A stretch of DNA of 64,000 bases from assembly GCF_900182935.1 (NCBI RefSeq), contig NZ_FXUE01000005.1:62001-126000 (forward strand), read 5' to 3'. Below the pieces are notes generated by a model, which saw only the letters and a list, made by a program, of their open reading frames with translations, made no database searches and had not been told where the DNA came from. The position numbers and the translations under genes were made by a program. Origin of the DNA: Fibrobacter sp. UWB10. GTDB lineage: Bacteria > Fibrobacterota > Fibrobacteria > Fibrobacterales > Fibrobacteraceae. Shown piece after piece: positions 8,334 to 17,345 of this stretch. The first letter of the stretch is position 1, and each line of letters opens with the position of its first letter.

Positions 8334-9729
8334 TGCAGAACCCCGCGAAAATAGATTGTAAAATGTCTTCGGACGAAATTTCGCCCGTTATACTCTGGAG
8401 CGCCCTGCGCACAAGTTGCATTTCAAACGCAAGCAATTCCACTGCCGGATTTCTCCGGAGCAAATCGAGCACGCGGTTCACGCCGGCGTAAGCGTCTTCG
8501 AGGCAAGCCTTTTCACGTTCACTGGTAATCCAGAGGTCTTCGGCGTTGTCAGACTTTTTGAACAAGGCGGCATTCATGACGCTCTTGAGTTCGGCAAGGC
8601 CCGCACCCGTTTTCGAAGAAATGCAGAGAGATCCTTCGACACGCTTTGCTTTCCCCAAAGAGGATAACTCAACTTGAGAACTAAAGTTCTTAGTTTCGTA
8701 TAGCTCAGGATGACAAGACGTCAAATCGCTCTTGGAAACGACAATAAAATCAGGTATAATCTCGTCTCTCGTCTGTAGGGCTCCGTCCGTTCTCTCGTCT
8801 GTACCGTCGAGGACTAAAATTTTGAGGTCCGCTTCTTCCAAAATCTCGCGGGACTTTTTCATGCTGAGCGCATCGAGTTCGTCGGTGGCATGCTCTGCAA
8901 TGCCTGCGGTATCGACCAGTCGGACTTCACCGCCATCTAAAAACAGGCGGACTTCGACAAAATCGCGCGTGGTGCCCGGAACATTGCTCACGAGCACACG
9001 GTCTTCGCCGAGGAGCGCATTCACCAAGCTCGACTTGCCCGCATTCGGGGCACCGTAAAGAACGGCCAGCGGGAGCCTGCTCAGATTTGCCTTACCGCGG
9101 AAGCTGTTCAAAATCTGCAGGATTGTCGTGCGGATATTTTCAAACTTTTCTTGCCAGCCGTCATAATCGGGGTCGGCTTCTTCTTCGGCAAAATCCACAT
9201 CGAGCTCGAGACGGGCCGAAATATCTTTCACTTGCGCCGTAAGCGTAGCAATCTTTTTCGAAAGCGCGCCCGAAAGCAGGCGGTGGGCGTTTTCCAGTTC
9301 CGCGCGGTTCGCGCTGTGAATCACGTCGGCCACCGATTCGGCCTGGGTCAAGTCCATTTTGCCATTCAAGAAGGCACGGCGCGTGTATTCGCCAGGTTCA
9401 GCCAGGCGCACGCCCTCGATGCTGCGGATTGCCTGCAGCAAGTCGCGTACAATCAGCGGGTTTCCATGCGGATAAAGTTCCAGCACATCTTCGCCGGTAT
9501 AAGAATTCGGCGATTCAAAATAAATGTACAGAAGGCTATCGAGAACCTTGCCCGATTCCGGGTCGCGGGCAGTACCGAGATTCGCCATACGGGGCACCAG
9601 TCCCTTAACAGCCTTTGTTCCAAACAGGCGTTCCACCACCAAACGCACCTGCGAGCCACTCACGCGGAGGGCTGCCACGGCACTCACGCCAGCTGGCGTC
9701 ATCGGGGCTACAATCGTCTGGGAATCCAT
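8323..9729 (-). CDS. mnmE: tRNA uridine-5-carboxymethylaminomethyl(34) synthesis GTPase MnmE
   Basis: A 468-residue cytoplasmic GTPase that with MnmG modifies U34 of tRNAs. The N-terminal domain (TIVAPMTPAGVSAVAALRVSG) is followed by helical parts surrounding a G domain: G1 GAPNAGKSS near residue 225, VPGTTRD, DTAGI, and SKSD as a variant G4. The C terminus FCIGK carries the catalytic cysteine motif. The loop between SKSD and SSKTG is about 12 residues longer than in the E. coli protein as I recall it, and it encodes a dispersed repeat (8629-8716). A second repeat (8757-8805) sits just before G4. ATG at 9729. The downstream transporter overlaps its end. Confidence 0.95.
   Translation of the reverse strand: MDSQTIVAPMTPAGVSAVAALRVSGSQVRLVVERLFGTKAVKGLVPRMANLGTARDPESGKVLDSLLYIYFESPNSYTGEDVLELYPHGNPLIVRDLLQAIRSIEGVRLAEPGEYTRRAFLNGKMDLTQAESVADVIHSANRAELENAHRLLSGALSKKIATLTAQVKDISARLELDVDFAEEEADPDYDGWQEKFENIRTTILQILNSFRGKANLSRLPLAVLYGAPNAGKSSLVNALLGEDRVLVSNVPGTTRDFVEVRLFLDGGEVRLVDTAGIAEHATDELDALSMKKSREILEEADLKILVLDGTDERTDGALQTRDEIIPDFIVVSKSDLTSCHPELYETKNFSSQVELSSLGKAKRVEGSLCISSKTGAGLAELKSVMNAALFKKSDNAEDLWITSEREKACLEDAYAGVNRVLDLLRRNPAVELLAFEMQLVRRALQSITGEISSEDILQSIFAGFCIGK
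8629..8716 (-). repeat. Dispersed repeat inserted in frame in mnmE (G4-G5 loop)
   Basis: On the minus strand the segment begins TGTCATCCTGAGC and ends GTCGAAGGATCT, with a central palindrome AGAACTTTAGTTCT. The ends match the repeat in the Nudix gene at 55177-55213 (GATTCTTCGAC ... GCTCAGAATGACA, read on plus) apart from C/T changes. It encodes a stretch between the G4 and G5 motifs of MnmE. Confidence 0.65.
8757..8805 (-). repeat. Second dispersed repeat in mnmE, shared with the nth upstream region
   Basis: On the minus strand it reads ACAGACGAGAGAACGG, then a short variable part, then CCTACAGACGAGAGACGAGA. The gap before nth (21602-21645) contains the same two blocks with G/A changes around a GGCGCAAGCGCC hairpin. 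The AGACGAG unit is repeated with period seven. In mnmE it encodes DERTDGALQTRDE in a surface loop before G4. Confidence 0.6.
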
Positions 9730-9861
9730 GCGGCGAAAGATAGCAAAAGCTTACGGGACCTTCATTTAAGTATGAAAATCGTCACATTGTATTTTAATAT
9801 TTTCTTATTTGATTGTTGCAACGGGGCATTTTTCCCTTATTTATTGTACATTTATTGCCGT

Positions 9862-10887
9862 ATGAGTCAATTCAAACTAATTTTCCGCCCCCTGGGCACC
9901 ATTCCCTGTTTTGTTCTTCAACGCGATGACGGAGCCGAATTTGAAATCTTGAGCGGCTTTGGCGGAGGACTCAACGGTTGGCGAGTCCCCGTAGAAAACA
10001 CGCAAAATACCCGTACCTCGACCATGCTTGACCTGCTGTACGGCTACAAGGACGAAGCCACCCTGCGGAAAATTTCGCCGGACACCAACGCCGGCTGCAG
10101 ACTCACGCCCTTCCCGGGCCGCACCGCTTATGCAAAATTCACTTGGCAGGGCAAGACCTACGAACTCATGAATAATGTAAGCTGGGCTCCGCACGCCCTG
10201 CACGGATTCTTGCAAGACAAAGAATGGGAATTCGATTCCTTTGAAAGCGAAAACGACAGCTGCACCGCCGTATTCACTTGCGACTGGCCAGGCGCATTCG
10301 CCGGTTTTCCGTTCCCCTTCCGAGCCACCAACGCCATCACCTTTACAGGCGAAAGCGTCTCTATCTCTTCGACCGTCAAGAACATCGGTAACACCGACAT
10401 GCCTTATTCCGAAGGCTGGCACCCGTACTTTACTTTGGGCGAAAAGATTGACAACCTAACCATGAAATTGCCCAGTTGCTCGCTCGCCCTGTTGGACAAG
10501 GCAGACCTCCCCACCGGACAATACAAAGACGACACGCGTTTTGAAAACGGTCGCAAAATCAATGACGAATTCATCAACAACTGTTTCTGTCTCAAAAAAG
10601 ATGTCACGGAATTGCAGGCTGACGGCTCTGATTTTATCAACAACGCCCATGTTTCGCTCGAAAGCGACCGCTATACGCTTGACATTTGGCAAAAGGCTGG
10701 CGTTGAGCAGTACAATGCCATCCAGATTTATACGCCACCTGACCGCATGAGCATCGCTATCGAGCCCATGACAACGGAACCCGATGCATTGAATCACCAC
10801 CGTGGCCTCATTGTGATCCCGCCTGGTGAAGAACGCACATTTACGTTCGGTTTCCATTTCCACGAAAAGACGGGAATTGAGCTTTAA
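9862..10887 (+). CDS. Aldose 1-epimerase (mutarotase) family protein
   Basis: A 341-residue cytoplasmic protein of the galactose mutarotase fold, interconverting alpha and beta anomers of a hexose or a related sugar. Expected catalytic positions are visible: HALHG (near residue 111), EGWHPYF (near 185) and the general-base glutamate region IAIEPMTTEPDALN near the end. I placed the start at the ATG at 9862 (MSQFKLIFRPLG); the frame is open further upstream but only antisense to mnmE. No strong ribosome site. A terminator follows. The exact sugar is unknown; the GH9 and GH26 genes nearby suggest glucose, mannose or galactose. Confidence 0.82.
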   Translation: MSQFKLIFRPLGTIPCFVLQRDDGAEFEILSGFGGGLNGWRVPVENTQNTRTSTMLDLLYGYKDEATLRKISPDTNAGCRLTPFPGRTAYAKFTWQGKTYELMNNVSWAPHALHGFLQDKEWEFDSFESENDSCTAVFTCDWPGAFAGFPFPFRATNAITFTGESVSISSTVKNIGNTDMPYSEGWHPYFTLGEKIDNLTMKLPSCSLALLDKADLPTGQYKDDTRFENGRKINDEFINNCFCLKKDVTELQADGSDFINNAHVSLESDRYTLDIWQKAGVEQYNAIQIYTPPDRMSIAIEPMTTEPDALNHHRGLIVIPPGEERTFTFGFHFHEKTGIEL

Positions 10888-10925
10888 TACGCGAATTCAA
10901 AGCATCTAGTAAACATTAATTATCG

Positions 10926-10953
10926 AAATCCGCTTGAAAAAGCGGATTTTTTT
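10926..10953 (+). terminator. Rho-independent terminator after the aldose epimerase
   Basis: AAATCCGCTT-GAAA-AAGCGGATTT forms a 10-bp stem with a GAAA tetraloop, followed by a T run. Confidence 0.88.
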
Positions 10954-10999
10954 GTTGAGAATTACCCAACGATTTATTCAACGCTATTCAAAATATGCT

Positions 11000-11027
11000 T
11001 TGAAATGCACTCTACAAAACCTATTTT
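11000..11027 (+). promoter_or_regulatory. Possible promoter of the first GH26 gene
   Basis: TTGAAA (11000-11005) and TATTTT (11022-11027) are separated by 16 bp, 26 bp before the ATG at 11054. The gene has an AGGAG ribosome site at 11043-11047. Moderate matches only. Confidence 0.35.
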
Positions 11028-11053
11028 CCTTGACGAAAATATAGGAGCATGTT

Positions 11054-13369
11054 ATGAAATTCACAAAAACGATTCTCGCTTTCGGTCTCGCCGCCGCAGC
11101 AACAGCAAGCGCTGCGCAGTACGAAGCCGAAGACGGCACGGCCACTGATGGCGCCGAAGTCGCCACCGTTTCCGCCGCATCGGGCAGCAAGGTTGTCCAG
11201 CTGAAAAGTGGCAACCTTACGTTTGCACCTGTTTCCGTTGAAAAAGCGGGCCAGTACACGATCGTCATCCATTACATGAACAACTACGGTACTTCCAAAA
11301 TCAACAATGTCGTTGTCGGAAGCACCTCTTCTGCCGTTACATTTGAAGAAACCGAAAAGGGCAAGTTCGCCGACGTTGAAACGGTTATGAATCTTGCCGC
11401 AGGCGAAAACACAATCGCCATTACCAATAGCTGGGGCTGGATCGATGTGGACTACATCGAAGTCAAGGAATACGAAGCAAAGGCATTCACACTTTGCAAC
11501 GCTCCTGTCACCAAGAACGCCACCCCGTCTGCAGTTAAGCTTTACAACTTCTTGGTCAACAACTTTGGCAAGAAGACTATTTCCGGTGTAATGACCGGCA
11601 ACATGGACGCCTACACCAAGGGCGATGCGACCCTGCACGAAGACGTTCAAGCAGTGTATACAGCTGGCGGCAAGTACCCGGCACTCGTCGGCGTCGACCT
11701 GATGAACGCCACCGGCGCTAACAAGGAATCTTCTTGGTTCAAGGAATACACCGAAAAGGCTATTGATATCGCCAAGTCTATTTGGAAAAAAGGCGGCATT
11801 CCGGCTGTCACATGGCACTGGCGCCCGGGCGACGAAGTAGAATTCTACACCGCTAACGGCAACAAGACCAACAATACCGAATTTGACTTCTCCGAAGCAT
11901 TCGTCAAGGGCACCACTACATGGGATACGACTTCCGCCCAGTACAAGGCCATTGTCGGTGACATTGACCTCGTTTCTAACATTTTCCTTGACCTTCAGAA
12001 AGAAGGCGTCGCCGCCATCTTCCGCCCGTTGCACGAATCCGGTGGAAACTGGTTCTGGTGGAGCGTCAATACTGGCAAGCAGTTCGCAGCCCTTTACCAG
12101 TTGGTCTACGAACGCATGGTCTTCAAGAACGGCGTGAACAACCTGATTTGGGACTTTAACCCGAAGGATGCCGCCACAATGTCTTGGACTCCGGGCGAAA
12201 CCTACTATGACGTGTTGAGCATTGACATTTACAACAAGGCAAATGATCACCAGAGCAACAGCGCTGCATTCATTGACCTCACAAACAAGGGCGGCACCAA
12301 CAAGATTATTTCGCTCAGCGAAAACGGCCCGATTCCTGACGTCGACAACATGTACACTGATGGTGCAACATGGAGCTGGTGGATGCCCTGGTACGAATCT
12401 CCGTCTTGGAACGGCGGCTACGTTAGCCAGACTTCTGCCGAAGTGTGGACAAAGAACCTCGCCGACGAACGCATTATCACTCTTGACGAAATGCCGGGTT
12501 GGGAAAACTACGCCGAAGCAACCTCTGCTACGAAGGTTTGCCCGACTGCAAGTGAAAGCGCCAAGTTCGACGCAGACACCTCCAAGAAAGAAGACTACAA
12601 GAACCTGATGATGGCCGTGACCTACAAGGCTTTGAACGACAGTGGTGCAAACATTGAACTTCAAAAGGTTCCCAACCTCACTGGTGCAACGACGGTTTCT
12701 CTCAAGATTACGAATAACGGTTCCGGCGGTGCAGACGGAGGCATCTGGGTTGGTCTCGCCTTTGTCCGCAACGGTATGGAAGACGACGGTTGGACGTGGG
12801 AAATGTCGCCTTCGACCGGCTGCTGGATTAACGACGGCGCATCTTCGACTTGCGAATTTGACATTACCAAGTACGAAGATGATGATAAAGTGGAACACCC
12901 CATGGACCTCGACAAGCTCTTCTCTGTAACGCTGATGGTTGCGGCCGTGGGCTTCGAAGGAACCATAATCTTCGACGAACTCGTCGCCGACAACGGCAAG
13001 GTGATTTCCGCCTTCGACAAGACCTCTGAACTCTTCAAGGCTGCAACGCAGAGCAAGTCCAAGATTGCAAAGATTGAACTTGTCGACGAAACTGGCGCAC
13101 CCGCCGCATTCAAGCCGGTTGTCGCCAAGGCTGGCTCCGCCGCCAAGCTGAGCGTTTCGGGCAAGACCGTTTCTCTCACGACTGCAAAGGCTGGCCTCGT
13201 ATCTGTCGAAGTATTCGGTATGAACGGCAAGCGCGTGGCAACTCTCTACAAGGGCAACCTCGCCGCAGGCACAAGCGCATTCAGCCTCGCCGATATGCCC
13301 AAGGGCCGCTACATTGTGCGCGTCAAGGGCGCAGGCCTTGCCGCCACCCAGCCGGTCTTAATCAAGTAA
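11054..13369 (+). CDS. Secreted GH26 mannanase-like enzyme, copy 1, with CBM35-like and extra module
   Basis: A 771-residue exported enzyme, probably an endo-beta-1,4-mannanase. The order is: signal peptide (1-20, ending ASA); CBM35-like module (QYEAEDGTA...WIDVDYIEVKEYEA, 21-138); GH26 domain (about 155-490) with acid/base E328 in FRPLHESGG and nucleophile E423 in SLSENGP; a beta-sandwich (about 495-650) that may be another carbohydrate-binding module; and a C-terminal sorting-type tail (about 695-771, ending GRYIVRVKGAGLAATQPVLIK). Start ATG has AGGAG. It is the first of three tandem paralogues and the only one with the extra module. GH26 also includes other mannan- and glucan-active enzymes, so the substrate is inferred. 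Confidence 0.9.
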   Translation: MKFTKTILAFGLAAAATASAAQYEAEDGTATDGAEVATVSAASGSKVVQLKSGNLTFAPVSVEKAGQYTIVIHYMNNYGTSKINNVVVGSTSSAVTFEETEKGKFADVETVMNLAAGENTIAITNSWGWIDVDYIEVKEYEAKAFTLCNAPVTKNATPSAVKLYNFLVNNFGKKTISGVMTGNMDAYTKGDATLHEDVQAVYTAGGKYPALVGVDLMNATGANKESSWFKEYTEKAIDIAKSIWKKGGIPAVTWHWRPGDEVEFYTANGNKTNNTEFDFSEAFVKGTTTWDTTSAQYKAIVGDIDLVSNIFLDLQKEGVAAIFRPLHESGGNWFWWSVNTGKQFAALYQLVYERMVFKNGVNNLIWDFNPKDAATMSWTPGETYYDVLSIDIYNKANDHQSNSAAFIDLTNKGGTNKIISLSENGPIPDVDNMYTDGATWSWWMPWYESPSWNGGYVSQTSAEVWTKNLADERIITLDEMPGWENYAEATSATKVCPTASESAKFDADTSKKEDYKNLMMAVTYKALNDSGANIELQKVPNLTGATTVSLKITNNGSGGADGGIWVGLAFVRNGMEDDGWTWEMSPSTGCWINDGASSTCEFDITKYEDDDKVEHPMDLDKLFSVTLMVAAVGFEGTIIFDELVADNGKVISAFDKTSELFKAATQSKSKIAKIELVDETGAPAAFKPVVAKAGSAAKLSVSGKTVSLTTAKAGLVSVEVFGMNGKRVATLYKGNLAAGTSAFSLADMPKGRYIVRVKGAGLAATQPVLIK

Positions 13370-13388
13370 GTTTCTCTTCATGACTCCT

Positions 13389-13430
13389 GAATCCCCGTGG
13401 TTGACGCAAGTTTGCCGCGGGGATTCTTCT
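13389..13430 (+). terminator. Rho-independent terminator after GH26 copy 1
   Basis: GAATCCCCGTGG (13389-13400) pairs over 12 positions with CCGCGGGGATTC (13415-13426). It is followed by the short T-rich stretch TTCTATTT. Confidence 0.75.
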
Positions 13431-13494
13431 ATTTGAACAATGAATTTTCAATTTCGGGGAAAATAATGTATTTTAAAATGGAACCGGAGGTTGT

Positions 13495-15246
13495 ATGAAT
13501 ACCTATCATTTTTTGACCGCAACAGCGCTCGCATTTTCGACCTACTCCATGGCCGCAGCCATTCGCGTTGAAGCCGAATCTGCCGTGCCCGCCGACGACC
13601 ACAAACTTGAAATCACTACAGATGCAAACGCCTCGGGCGGCAAGTATGTGGAAATGGGCGAAGGCGACCTTGCATTCACCGTCAACATGCCTAGCGACGG
13701 CTACTACACGCTGTATGTGAGCTACAAGCTCCCCACCGATCGCGGCAGCAAGACCCAGAATCTGACTTTGAACGGAAGCTCCGCCGGTCAGGTGACCTTC
13801 GGAGTTTCCGATGATTTTAAGGTCCTCAAGGCGGCAGGTAAAATCAAGCTAAAAAAAGGTGAAAACGCAATCGGGATTGTCCATTCCTGGGGATGGGTCG
13901 GCATCGACTACATCGAAATCACCGAATTCGAAGCAACTCCTTGGAACATCAGTCCCAAGCCCGTCACTCCGGAACCTACCGAAAGCGCCCAGAAGCTCTA
14001 CAACTTCTTGTACACGAACTTTGGCAAGAAAGTCATTAGCGGTGTAATGACCGAACGCCCCTTCGAAAACGACGGCAATTACACCCCGCAGGATTTTGAC
14101 ACCCAGACTGAACTCAGCTACATCAACAAGGCTAGCGGCAAGAACGTGGTTCTCGTCGGTTTCGACTTCTTGCATGCCTCCGGCAAGAATTCCGATCAGC
14201 AGTGGTATCAGGGCTACACGCATGCCTCCTTGGAAATGGCAAAGACCGTATGGAAGAAGGGCGGCATTCCGCAATTCAACTGGCATTGGAAAGACCCGAT
14301 GCACAGCGTAGAAGCCTTCTACACTTTCTCTAGCGGAAACGACCCTTACACTGAATTCAGCATCGGCCTTGCCTACGACACCACCACCGGCAAGTGGAAA
14401 ACCGACAGCGACGAATACAAGGCCATTATGCGCGACATGGAAATGATCGCCGATTCGCTGCTCACGCTCCAGAAAGAAGGCGTTGCCGTGCTGTGGCGTC
14501 CGCTTCACGAAGCAAGCGGCAAATGGTTCTGGTGGGGCACCGACGGCGCAAAAGCCTGCGTAGCCCTGTACAAGCTCATGTTCGACACTTTTGTGAACAA
14601 GAAGGGGCTCCATAACCTGATTTGGGTCTGGACAACCGACGAAGCGCCCGATGCACTGGATTGGTATCCCGGCGACGAATACGTAGACGTGGTTGGTCGC
14701 GACTACTATTACTACCCGCGCGAATCGAATCACGCATCGCTCATCAGCTCTTTCGAAAAAGTCAAAGACATGTACGGCGCCAAGAAAATCGTCACACTGT
14801 CTGAAAACGGCTCCGTGCCCTACCCCGACGAAATGAAGGCCGATGGAGCAAACTGGAGTTGGTTCATGCCGTGGTACGGCGACTACGCCATGGAAGGCTG
14901 GGCAAACGATAACAATGCCGAAAGCTGGAAGACCGTCATGAACAACGAATACACCTTGACACTCGAAGACATGCCCGGCTGGGACAAGTACGAAATGCAG
15001 ACGACCATCATCGCCACCTCCAAGAAAGCGGCTCCAGCAATCCAGCTTGTCGGTCGCGATTTGCAGGTGAACCTGAACGCCGGCATGGCCCAGGTTTCGA
15101 TTTACGACCTGCAAGGAATCCGCGTGCTCGCGAAAAAGATGAGCCAAAACGGCACGATTGCGCTTTCTCGCCTCGCCCGCGGACCTTACCTAGTGAAAGT
15201 CCTGGCGAACGGTTTGACACAAAACCACAAAATCACGCTAAAATAA
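13495..15246 (+). CDS. Secreted GH26 mannanase-like enzyme, copy 2
   Basis: A 583-residue paralogue of the preceding gene. It has a signal peptide (about 1-21, ending MAAA), a CBM35-like module (IRVEAESAVPADD...WVGIDYIEITEFEA, about 22-142), and a GH26 domain (about 155-500) with acid/base E339 in WRPLHEASG and nucleophile E437 in TLSENGS. The shorter sorting-type tail is about 515-583 (QLVGRDLQVNLNAGMAQVSIYDLQG...GPYLVKVLANGL). It lacks the second sandwich module of copy 1. The ATG at 13495 follows GGAGG. It has its own terminator, so the three genes can be transcribed separately. Confidence 0.9.
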   Translation: MNTYHFLTATALAFSTYSMAAAIRVEAESAVPADDHKLEITTDANASGGKYVEMGEGDLAFTVNMPSDGYYTLYVSYKLPTDRGSKTQNLTLNGSSAGQVTFGVSDDFKVLKAAGKIKLKKGENAIGIVHSWGWVGIDYIEITEFEATPWNISPKPVTPEPTESAQKLYNFLYTNFGKKVISGVMTERPFENDGNYTPQDFDTQTELSYINKASGKNVVLVGFDFLHASGKNSDQQWYQGYTHASLEMAKTVWKKGGIPQFNWHWKDPMHSVEAFYTFSSGNDPYTEFSIGLAYDTTTGKWKTDSDEYKAIMRDMEMIADSLLTLQKEGVAVLWRPLHEASGKWFWWGTDGAKACVALYKLMFDTFVNKKGLHNLIWVWTTDEAPDALDWYPGDEYVDVVGRDYYYYPRESNHASLISSFEKVKDMYGAKKIVTLSENGSVPYPDEMKADGANWSWFMPWYGDYAMEGWANDNNAESWKTVMNNEYTLTLEDMPGWDKYEMQTTIIATSKKAAPAIQLVGRDLQVNLNAGMAQVSIYDLQGIRVLAKKMSQNGTIALSRLARGPYLVKVLANGLTQNHKITLK

Positions 15247-15280
15247 GCAAATTTCACTAAAAAAAGCCATTCAGGCTATT

Positions 15281-15311
15281 GCGGAAAAGACAACATCTTT
15301 TCCGCTTTTTT
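15281..15311 (+). terminator. Rho-independent terminator after GH26 copy 2
   Basis: GCGGAAAAGA-CAACA-TCTTTTCCGC followed by six T. Confidence 0.9.
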
Positions 15312-15375
15312 GCTTTCAAAATGAAAATCGCGGCCATTCGAAGGTATATTTAAGGCATAAATTAAGGAGTGTTGT

Positions 15376-17238
15376 ATGGGATGTAAATTACTCGCGGCGC
15401 TGTCCGCATTCTCTATGGTGTCTGCTTTTGCAGCCCCCACCATGTACGAAGCCGAAGATTTGCCGGGCGCAAGCGTTGCCGAAGGCGCCGAATTTTCGGG
15501 CGGAAAGTACGCAAAGACCGCAGACCCTAGCGGCATCACGTTCACCGTCAAGGTCGAAGAAACCGCCGTCTACGATATTACCACCAAGGTCCTGATTAAG
15601 CAATACGACTGGACCACCTCTAAAATCGCGGTCAACGGTGTGGATGTAGGCTCCATGCTTACCACCCCGCGCAATTGCGATTCGAGCTACGTGGTTTCGG
15701 CATCGGCCAAAATGAAGGCCGGCGAAAACAAGATTACCGTGGGTAACCAGGCTCTCGGCGTGGACTACATTACCGTCGAACGCCACCCCGACCCGACATT
15801 CAACATCGGAACTGCACCAGTCACGCCGAATGCAAGCGAAAGCGCCAAGAAACTCTACTCCTTCCTGCGCGAAAACTTCGGCAAAAAGACAGTTAGCGGC
15901 ATGATGATTAGCGACCAGAATTTCAACTACGATTACGGCAACATGCGGCTCATTCCGCCTGGTGGCTGCACGCCCGCGGACTCTTGCAAGTTCAGCGACG
16001 AAGAAGTCTCGTGGAAGGGCCAGACCGACATTGCCGAATTCTACAAGCGTAGCGGCCACTACCCCGCTATTGGCGGCTTCGACATGCTCTTTGCCGCCGG
16101 CGGCCACCATGAAGAAGGCTGGTTCAAGGGCTACACCGAAAACAACCTGCTCATGACCGAAGACTTGTGGAACATGGGCGGCATTCCGACTTATACTTGG
16201 CACTGGAAGGTCGGCGAAGACACCGTATTCTACACGCAGGGCACTCCCGCAGGCTTTAACAACCCCGGCTGCACCGAAGGCGTCATGGGCACTTCGAACA
16301 CAAATACCTGCTTTAACTACACCAAGGCTTTCAAGGGCGAACAATGCCAGGAACTTGACGAAACCTCGCAAGAATACAAGGACATCGTCGCCGACGTAGA
16401 CATTGTTTCGGGCTACTTCAAACAGCTCGAAGAAAAGGGAATCGCCGTCGTATGGCGTCCCTTGCACGAAGCGAGCGGAGGCTGGTTCTGGTGGGGTACC
16501 GCTAGCGCCGAATGCTATGTACAGCTGTACCGCCTGGTATTCAATCGCATGGTCAAGACCAACAAGCTCACCAACCTGATTTGGGTCTGGAACATCAATA
16601 CCGACCCGAAATTCGGTTACGACTACAGCGCCCTGAATGCAGCATGGTACCCTGGCGATGAATACGTGGACATCGTGGCAGTCGACATTTACGACCCGCT
16701 GAATGACCACAATTCTGCAGCCAATTACTACAACAAGATTGTGAGCGACGTGGGCACAAGCAAGATGATTGCCTTGAGCGAAAACGGTGCCATTCCGGAC
16801 ATCGACAGCATTGCCGAAGACAAGGCCTATTGGAGCTACTGGATGACTTGGAGCCAGACCTGGAGCGGAAACTTCTTGGAAAAGACTCCTGCCGACATGT
16901 GGAAGCGCAATCTAGATGACGAACGCATTATCGCTCTCGACGACATGCCCGGCTGGGACAAATACATCGCCGAAGTTACCACAAGAGCTTTCAACCGAAT
17001 TCCAAACAAATTAAACATCACGCTGCAAGACAACAACCTGAACATCACCATTCCGCAGGCAGGCCACACAAGCATCGCACTCTTTGACATGCTCGGACAC
17101 AAAGTAGCAAGCCTCGCCAAGGGCAACCTGCCCGCAGGCACCCTGCAATTCAGCCTCGACGGCATCGCCAGCGGCAACTACATCATACGCGCCAAGAACG
17201 GCACCGCAAGCTACGCACAGAGAATTAGGGTGAAGTAG
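15376..17238 (+). CDS. Secreted GH26 mannanase-like enzyme, copy 3
   Basis: A 620-residue third tandem paralogue. It has a signal peptide (about 1-20, ending AFA), a CBM35-like module (MYEAEDLPGASV...LGVDYITVERHP, about 22-138), and a GH26 domain with acid/base E365 in WRPLHEASG and nucleophile E469 in ALSENGA. The tail, about 555-620, contains SIALFDMLGHKVASLAKGNLPAGT. Compared with the other two it has a Cys-containing insertion (PPGGCTPADSCKFSDEE, near residue 200) and a longer loop with NPGCTEG..NTNTCFN near 300. These are candidate extra disulfides, fitting an exported protein. The ATG at 15376 follows AAGGAG. Confidence 0.9.
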   Translation: MGCKLLAALSAFSMVSAFAAPTMYEAEDLPGASVAEGAEFSGGKYAKTADPSGITFTVKVEETAVYDITTKVLIKQYDWTTSKIAVNGVDVGSMLTTPRNCDSSYVVSASAKMKAGENKITVGNQALGVDYITVERHPDPTFNIGTAPVTPNASESAKKLYSFLRENFGKKTVSGMMISDQNFNYDYGNMRLIPPGGCTPADSCKFSDEEVSWKGQTDIAEFYKRSGHYPAIGGFDMLFAAGGHHEEGWFKGYTENNLLMTEDLWNMGGIPTYTWHWKVGEDTVFYTQGTPAGFNNPGCTEGVMGTSNTNTCFNYTKAFKGEQCQELDETSQEYKDIVADVDIVSGYFKQLEEKGIAVVWRPLHEASGGWFWWGTASAECYVQLYRLVFNRMVKTNKLTNLIWVWNINTDPKFGYDYSALNAAWYPGDEYVDIVAVDIYDPLNDHNSAANYYNKIVSDVGTSKMIALSENGAIPDIDSIAEDKAYWSYWMTWSQTWSGNFLEKTPADMWKRNLDDERIIALDDMPGWDKYIAEVTTRAFNRIPNKLNITLQDNNLNITIPQAGHTSIALFDMLGHKVASLAKGNLPAGTLQFSLDGIASGNYIIRAKNGTASYAQRIRVK

Positions 17239-17272
17239 ACTAAGCCAAAAAATTTTCCAATTTCTTATGAAC

Positions 17273-17296
17273 AAGGACTCGCTCAAGCGAGTCCTT
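17273..17296 (+). terminator. Hairpin terminator after GH26 copy 3
   Basis: AAGGACTCGCT-CA-AGCGAGTCCTT is a perfect 11-bp stem. No T run follows directly; a tandem heptamer repeat begins at the next base. Confidence 0.7.
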
Positions 17297-17324
17297 CTGT
17301 CTACTGTCTACTGCCTACCGCCTA
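17297..17324 (+). repeat. Tandem heptamer repeat (CTGTCTA)
   Basis: Four consecutive seven-base units: CTGTCTA, CTGTCTA, CTGCCTA, CCGCCTA. They lie between the terminator and the GH57 gene. Confidence 0.85.
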
Positions 17325-17345
17325 CTATTTTTTATATTTGTTAAC

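Noticed and set aside
9151-9861. Possible N-terminal extension of the aldose epimerase
   Set aside because: The extension is antisense to mnmE and adds no family sequence; the ATG at 9862 gives normal length.
11021-12898. A long minus-strand open frame opposite GH26 copy 1, with similar frames opposite copies 2 and 3
   Set aside because: The plus-strand frames carry intact GH26 catalytic motifs, so the opposite frames are shadows.
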